Of a stretch of DNA of 64,000 nucleotides, positions 59,679 through 64,000 are shown piece by piece; position 1 is the first letter of the stretch, and the number at the start of each line of letters is the position of its first letter. The stretch is from Robiginitomaculum_A sp036478535 (GTDB lineage Bacteria; Pseudomonadota; Alphaproteobacteria; Caulobacterales; Maricaulaceae). The stretch covers positions 2,232,001 to 2,296,000 of the forward strand of contig OZ245059.1 in assembly GCA_965224735.1 (NCBI GenBank). Direction: 5' to 3'. Below the pieces are notes generated by a model. The model did not search any database. It saw only the letters and a list, made by a program, of their open reading frames with translations, and was not told the DNA's origin. The translations under genes and the position numbers were made by a program.

Positions 59679-61229
59679 CTAATGCCCTCCCATTGTTGTC
59701 GGTAGTATCGGCCCATGGCTCAATACATTCGCTGCAGAGCGCGCAAGCGATGTTGTCCACTCCGCATCAATCCCAAACCAAAGCCCAGCAATAGCCAATA
59801 TCCACATAGGGATAAGCATCATGAACGGCGCTTCGTTTTTGGCAAGCGGTACCCCGTCTTTTAAAGGAGGGTCATAAAAGAAGGCTTGTTCTATCATACG
59901 GCCAATATAAATTATTGCTAAAACCGAAGTGACAACAATAACCCCGACAGCCCACCACCAACCATTTTCAGCCGCAGCGCGTACAAGTGCTAATTTGGAT
60001 ACAAAGCCAGCCGTGCCTGGAACTCCGATAAGAGATAACCCTGCTATGGTAAAAGCACTCATTGTCCAAGGCATAGTCTTAAAGAGCCCGCGCATATCAC
60101 GCACTTGCGTAATTCCAAACCGGTACCACATAGCCCCTACCGCAAGAAAAAGCGCACCCTTCATAACAGCATGATTGATCATATGTAAGTAGCCTGCAGT
60201 GAGACCCAGCGTTGTTGCCATACCGATCCCTAAAAGCATATAGCCCACTTGCGCCACAGACGAGAAAGCAAGAACCCGGCGGATATCATTTTGAAAGATT
60301 GCCTGAAGGCTAGCAGCAATCATCCCAAGAATTCCCAACCCAGCGACAAGATACATTAATGCACTCGTAACAAATGACCAACTTGGGTCAAAGATGGTAA
60401 AGACAAAACGCAACAACAAGTAAAGCGCCGCTTTTGTCGCTGTTGCCGCCAAAAATGCTGTCACAAAACTCGGTGCATAAGCATAGGCCCCAGGCAACCA
60501 CATATGCAGTGGGAACATAGCCAGTTTAAGACCAAGACCGATAACAATAAAAGCAAAGGCAAGCTGGGTAACGCGGCTATCAACGCCGCCCTCTTGTAGC
60601 ACCCGCGCTATATCCATCATATTGAGCGTTCCAGTTTGCATATAGAGAAAGCCCAATCCGATAACAAAAAATGTCGCCCCAATGGAACCAAGTATTAGAT
60701 AATTATACGCAGATGTAAGAGCCCGCCGATCACGGCTAGCCCCCATAGCAACAAGCACATAGGTCGAAATCGAAGATACCTCTAGAAAGACAAAAACATT
60801 AAACGCATCCCCCGTAACCACCATGCCAAGTAGCCCCGTAAAAGCAAGCATAAAAGCCGCATAAAACGGCGCGCGTTTTTTAGGCTCAACTTCTGCTACA
60901 ACACTGGGGAGCGCATATAGAGTGACTAAAATCGCAATTACACAAACAAGAAGTAAAATAGGCGCGTTAAGCGCGTCCACATGATAAGCAATCCCTATCG
61001 GTGGTTGCCAGCCGCCCATAGCATAATCGATGGCTCCGTGACTTATCACTTGGAGAAGCAAACCAAGCGCCACAACCCCGCAAAAAAGCGCAGTAAGCCA
61101 TGCCGTTAACCAAGCCAATTTTTCACTCGGATTAAGCGCTGTGATAACAGCAAGCAAAAGCGGCAAAACAACAATCAAGGCTGGGCCGTGGGTAAGCACC
61201 CACTCGGGGAAATAAGAAAGCAACCCCAT
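59679..61229 (-). CDS. mrpD: Mrp antiporter subunit D
   Basis: 516 aa, about 14 TM. VFVFLEVSSISTYVLVA (Glu) and GLKLAMFPLHMWLPGAYAYAPS (Lys/His) with RVLAFSSVAQVGYMLLG. Proton-conducting NuoM/N-like subunit. Shares one base with the mrpC stop. Confidence 0.92.
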   Translation of the reverse strand: MGLLSYFPEWVLTHGPALIVVLPLLLAVITALNPSEKLAWLTAWLTALFCGVVALGLLLQVISHGAIDYAMGGWQPPIGIAYHVDALNAPILLLVCVIAILVTLYALPSVVAEVEPKKRAPFYAAFMLAFTGLLGMVVTGDAFNVFVFLEVSSISTYVLVAMGASRDRRALTSAYNYLILGSIGATFFVIGLGFLYMQTGTLNMMDIARVLQEGGVDSRVTQLAFAFIVIGLGLKLAMFPLHMWLPGAYAYAPSFVTAFLAATATKAALYLLLRFVFTIFDPSWSFVTSALMYLVAGLGILGMIAASLQAIFQNDIRRVLAFSSVAQVGYMLLGIGMATTLGLTAGYLHMINHAVMKGALFLAVGAMWYRFGITQVRDMRGLFKTMPWTMSAFTIAGLSLIGVPGTAGFVSKLALVRAAAENGWWWAVGVIVVTSVLAIIYIGRMIEQAFFYDPPLKDGVPLAKNEAPFMMLIPMWILAIAGLWFGIDAEWTTSLARSAANVLSHGPILPTTMGGH

Positions 61230-61702
61230 TAGGCACCCTCTCCTTCTTGATTACGTTGATAATCAAGTTGGTCAATTTCGGCTTCTTCAATCGTGCCATA
61301 GGCTTCGCGTGTGCGCACAACTAATGCCAATCCAATAGCCAATGTCGCGACCCCAACCACAATAGCCGTCAAAATAAGGACATGAGGGAGCGGGTTGGAA
61401 TATATCGTTTCAGAAGCGCTTTGCAAAGCGTGCTCAGAGACGCCCGCCGCACCATGAGAAATATCGCTAGCGTGCGAAGCCGCAGCTTTTGCCCCTGCTT
61501 CCATGTCTGCCTTAGTCAAAATTGGTGGCTGCCCGCCCGTTATTTTCCCCATGCTGATATACAGCAAAAAAACCGATGTTTGAAAAACACTCAGCCCAAC
61601 CAATTTTTTAATCATATTACCAGATGCAAAAACAACGTATAGCCCTGTCATCATTAAAATAATAATGATAGCGTAATTGTAGTGTTCAAAGATCGTGCTC
61701 AT
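61229..61702 (-). CDS. mrpC: Mrp antiporter subunit C (NuoK-like)
   Basis: 157 aa, three TM. GLYVVFASGNMIKKLVGLSVFQTSVFLLYISMG and NPLPHVLILTAIVVGVA are NuoK/MrpC hallmarks. A hydrophilic Ala/His/Ser-rich insertion (about residues 62-92) makes it longer than a typical MrpC. Adjoins mrpB. Confidence 0.92.
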   Translation of the reverse strand: MSTIFEHYNYAIIIILMMTGLYVVFASGNMIKKLVGLSVFQTSVFLLYISMGKITGGQPPILTKADMEAGAKAAASHASDISHGAAGVSEHALQSASETIYSNPLPHVLILTAIVVGVATLAIGLALVVRTREAYGTIEEAEIDQLDYQRNQEGEGA

Positions 61703-62146
61703 CTACCAATCCTCATCTGACAAATCGGGAAGACGGGACGCAAAGGCATAAAAAATCGCGAGCATTGCTGACGCAACAGTGCACAAAACACCAAGCTCAA
61801 CCGTAAATATTCCCCAGTGTTGCCCTGCAGCATGGTGACTTTCGGGCGCAAACATAGTGTAATTTAAAAACTCACCGCCTAAGAACCACGTCGCTACGCC
61901 AGTGCCGCCATAGAGCAGAACACCTAATGTCATACCAATACGCACCCACGAAGGCGGGATAACTCTTTTTGCTGCATCAATGCCAAAAATTAACGCATAT
62001 AAAATAATGGCTGCAGCAAAAATAACACCAGCCTGAAATCCACCACCTGGCCCAAAATCACCATGAAATTGCACATAAAAAGCAAACAACGCAATAAACG
62101 GAATAAGAAATTTTGCGACAACGCGCAGTATCAAGTGCGGGTTCAT
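61703..62146 (-). CDS. mrpB: Mrp antiporter subunit B
   Basis: 147 aa, four TM. MnhB domain: FYVQFHGDFGPGGGFQAGVI and GGEFLNYTMF ... AGQHWGIFTVELGV. Overlaps the MbhD/E gene by four bases. Confidence 0.92.
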   Translation of the reverse strand: MNPHLILRVVAKFLIPFIALFAFYVQFHGDFGPGGGFQAGVIFAAAIILYALIFGIDAAKRVIPPSWVRIGMTLGVLLYGGTGVATWFLGGEFLNYTMFAPESHHAAGQHWGIFTVELGVLCTVASAMLAIFYAFASRLPDLSDEDW

Positions 62147-62781
62147 GCGCTCCCCCCCTCACTATTTTCTTGCGTATCATCTCGCTTTGCATTTGGCGCA
62201 GTGTTACCAATATTATGTCCATTGGGCTTTGCCCGCCATTGCCCCGCATGGCCATTCAAACCCAATAAAAGCAATATACCCAAACCAGCCATAAAAACAA
62301 CCGTGGTTTCTCCAAATGTATCAAAGCCCCGATAACTCGCTAGCACCGCCGTCACCACATTAGGCAAAAACATTTCACGTTTCGTTGCCTCCACATACGC
62401 CGCACCAACAGATGAATTCACTATGGCAGTAGCGTCTCCAAATGCTGGCATATAGCCAATTGCATAAAACATTGCTGCTCCAGCTAAAACAACAATTAGG
62501 AGCGGGACAATTTTTTGTTGGGTGGAGATTGGCTTTGAATCCCTATCCGTTAGCAACATTGCGCCGAGCATAAAAACGGTTGAAACACCTGCGCCAACGG
62601 CAGCTTCCGTAAAGGCAACATCAACCGCATCTAACACTACAAACCATATTGCAGACAAAAGCGAATAGACACCTTGCAACATAACAATGGCAAAGAGTGA
62701 ACGCATACGCACAACAGCAATAGCGACAACAACAAGCATTGCCATCAACCCCACCTCTAATGCAAAAATAGGCGTAAACAT
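62143..62781 (-). CDS. MbhD-MbhE-like subunit (split MrpA C-terminus)
   Basis: 212 aa. Residues about 1-80 are the MbhD/DUF4040 unit (MLQGVYSLLSAIWFVVLDAVDVAFTEAAVG) and about 95-180 the MbhE unit (VLASYRGFDTFGETTVVFMAGLGILLLLG). These normally form the C-terminal part of MrpA; here they are a separate protein with a hydrophilic tail. One base overlaps mrpG. Confidence 0.88.
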   Translation of the reverse strand: MFTPIFALEVGLMAMLVVVAIAVVRMRSLFAIVMLQGVYSLLSAIWFVVLDAVDVAFTEAAVGAGVSTVFMLGAMLLTDRDSKPISTQQKIVPLLIVVLAGAAMFYAIGYMPAFGDATAIVNSSVGAAYVEATKREMFLPNVVTAVLASYRGFDTFGETTVVFMAGLGILLLLGLNGHAGQWRAKPNGHNIGNTAPNAKRDDTQENSEGGSA

Positions 62782-63152
62782 TAGCGCGCGTCCTCTCTAC
62801 TTTTACCAATTTGACCAGGGTCACGAGCCCTTAATTTTCCTAGCAGAGGTTTTAAACCTGCCTGATATGCCGCATTAGCAACAGCATGGGAGGCCGTTGG
62901 GCTCGTCATGAAGAGAAAGATTGCAACCAATAACAATTTCAAACTCGTTTGAGAAAAACCAGCCTGTACCATTAGTCCCAGAATGATAAATTCAGCTCCT
63001 AAAGTATCCGTCATACCAGCAGCATGCATACGTGTGTAAAAATCAAACAAGCGCAACACACCAATAGCGCCGGCAATCACAAAAAATACACCAACGACAA
63101 TAAAGAAACCGCTTACACCTACCTGTATATATCCTAGAAGTTCAGGACTCAT
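62781..63152 (-). CDS. mrpG: Mrp antiporter subunit G
   Basis: 123 aa, three TM. FVIAGAIGVLRLFDFYTRMHAAGMTDTLG is the MnhG/PhaG motif; AVANAAYQAGLKP follows. Overlaps mrpF by four bases. Confidence 0.92.
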   Translation of the reverse strand: MSPELLGYIQVGVSGFFIVVGVFFVIAGAIGVLRLFDFYTRMHAAGMTDTLGAEFIILGLMVQAGFSQTSLKLLLVAIFLFMTSPTASHAVANAAYQAGLKPLLGKLRARDPGQIGKSREDAR

Positions 63153-63481
63153 GCCTTCTCTCCTGCTTTTGTGGTTTCTTTGTCGATATGTGCGTTCTCT
63201 AAGGAAACATCTAGTGCACGATATCTAAAAAATTTTAGCACTGCGATAGTGGCAATAAAATTCATAAGTGCATAAAGCAAAGCAATATCGATACCGTCCC
63301 CTCGCCCAATAATAAGTGAAAATATACACAAGAATAGAACGGTCTTTGTCCCAAAGGAGTTTACAGCCAAAATCCGGTCATACAAAGTTGGCCCAGCCAA
63401 AAGGCGGCCAAGTAAAAGTGCCATACCAATAAGCATAAAAAATGCAGCGCCCAAATTAATCATGTAAAGCGTATGCACCAT
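63149..63481 (-). CDS. mrpF: Mrp antiporter subunit F
   Basis: 110 aa, three TM. GPTLYDRILAVNSFGTKTVL and IALLYALMNFIATIAVLKF match MrpF/PhaF. Shares one base with the mrpE stop. Confidence 0.92.
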   Translation of the reverse strand: MVHTLYMINLGAAFFMLIGMALLLGRLLAGPTLYDRILAVNSFGTKTVLFLCIFSLIIGRGDGIDIALLYALMNFIATIAVLKFFRYRALDVSLENAHIDKETTKAGEKA

Positions 63482-63990
63482 TACTCACTCTCTCCAAGCC
63501 TTGCCTCAGACATAGGGTCGCTAACGGCCCAGCCAGAGCGTTCCCCCATTTCTACGAACCCTTCAGGGTCAGCCAATTCCTCTAAAAGTGCATGGACAAG
63601 TATTTTTCCCTCCTCAAGTTGAACTGAAACGGTGCCAGGCGTCAATGTAATAGAATTCGCGAACACTGAACGTCCAAGATCTGTTTCCTGCTTCATATCC
63701 ACTTCAATTAAAGACGGTGAAATTTTCATATCAGGACTTAGAACAGCTTTGACAACGACCATATTCGCTTTGGCTATTTCGTTGAAAAGCCAAAAAAAAT
63801 ACCCAAAAGCTTTACCATGCACATAGGGGACCGTTTCGGAATCTAAAATTTTCATACGGGCAGTGAGCGCAACAACGGTGAGTGCAGATAGCCCGCCTGT
63901 TACGAACAATACGGTATTGTCAAAATAGCCAGATAAGGTCAGCCAGTACGAAACCAAAATGACCAACAAAACAAATGCTGATCGTGCCAT
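63481..63990 (-). CDS. mrpE: Mrp antiporter subunit E
   Basis: 169 aa, first gene of the operon. Two N-terminal TM helices, then the MnhE domain (KANMVVVKAVLSPDMKISPSLIEV; FANSITLTPGTVSVQLE). GGGAG lies just inside the window's right edge before the ATG, so the gene is complete. The promoter is outside. Confidence 0.92.
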   Translation of the reverse strand: MARSAFVLLVILVSYWLTLSGYFDNTVLFVTGGLSALTVVALTARMKILDSETVPYVHGKAFGYFFWLFNEIAKANMVVVKAVLSPDMKISPSLIEVDMKQETDLGRSVFANSITLTPGTVSVQLEEGKILVHALLEELADPEGFVEMGERSGWAVSDPMSEARLGESE

Positions 63991-64000
63991 ATTACTCCCC

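Overview
The window looks like chromosomal DNA from an alphaproteobacterium of moderate GC content (judged by eye, not computed). Lineage markers seen are a Rhodobacter-capsulatus-type gene transfer agent (GTA) cluster, a MucR/Ros regulator, EipA (DUF1134), DUF1491, a YlxR-L7Ae fusion in the nusA-infB operon, a PAS_5 protein, and CtrA-like DNA sites. The Oar-like TonB receptor, K+-type pyrophosphatase and Mrp cluster suggest an aquatic or marine organism, perhaps near the Caulobacterales/Hyphomonadaceae; that placement is only an inference.

Layout. 1-120: four consecutive small hairpins. 188-871: aquaporin. 1239-4358: a large Oar-like TonB-dependent receptor, preceded on its own strand by 17 copies of a 15-bp repeat, each carrying a Shine-Dalgarno-like GAGG and an ATG; the repeat is open as a leader frame that overlaps the receptor start. 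4828-6615: gamma-glutamyltransferase. 7050-9101: membrane pyrophosphatase. 9187-14120: group III truncated haemoglobin, rpmI-rplT and pheST. 14325-17046: EipA, FabI, CPBP protease. 17118-22802: rimP-nusA-ylxR/L7Ae-infB with a promoter and leader terminator. 22803-26266 (minus): sensor kinase, response regulator, PepSY protein and a J-domain protein.

26320-40189 (minus) is an almost complete GTA structural cluster (gp2 to gp15) with no gp1 seen. Two non-standard genes lie between terminase (gp2) and portal (gp3): a small helical-repeat protein and a membrane-anchored DUF2726 nuclease-fold protein. Just upstream of the helical-repeat gene are a perfect CtrA-type box (TTAA-N7-TTAACC) and a 19-nt palindrome. 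The GTA lies 52 bp behind a compact histidine operon on the same strand (47028-40242): a TrpR-like regulator, long-form hisG, hisD, a hisC-hisB fusion, hisH, hisA, hisF and hisIE. Gene order, HisIE fusion and long HisG resemble the gammaproteobacterial/Bacteroidetes arrangement rather than the usual scattered alphaproteobacterial one.

47151-56019 holds prfC, DUF1491, an orphan BcsB-like exopolysaccharide protein, a multi-TM DivJ/PleC-like kinase, SufE, a small regulator pair (stand-alone DnaA domain IV plus a short winged-helix-like protein), a PAS_5 protein and a MucR protein lacking one zinc ligand. 56128-63990 (minus) is a Mrp/Mbh-type cation/proton antiporter operon in which MrpA is split: a separate MbhD-MbhE protein and three NuoL/M/N-like subunits.

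No rRNA, tRNA, CRISPR array, integrase or transposase gene was found. All function calls are by recognition of sequence motifs; no database search was run.
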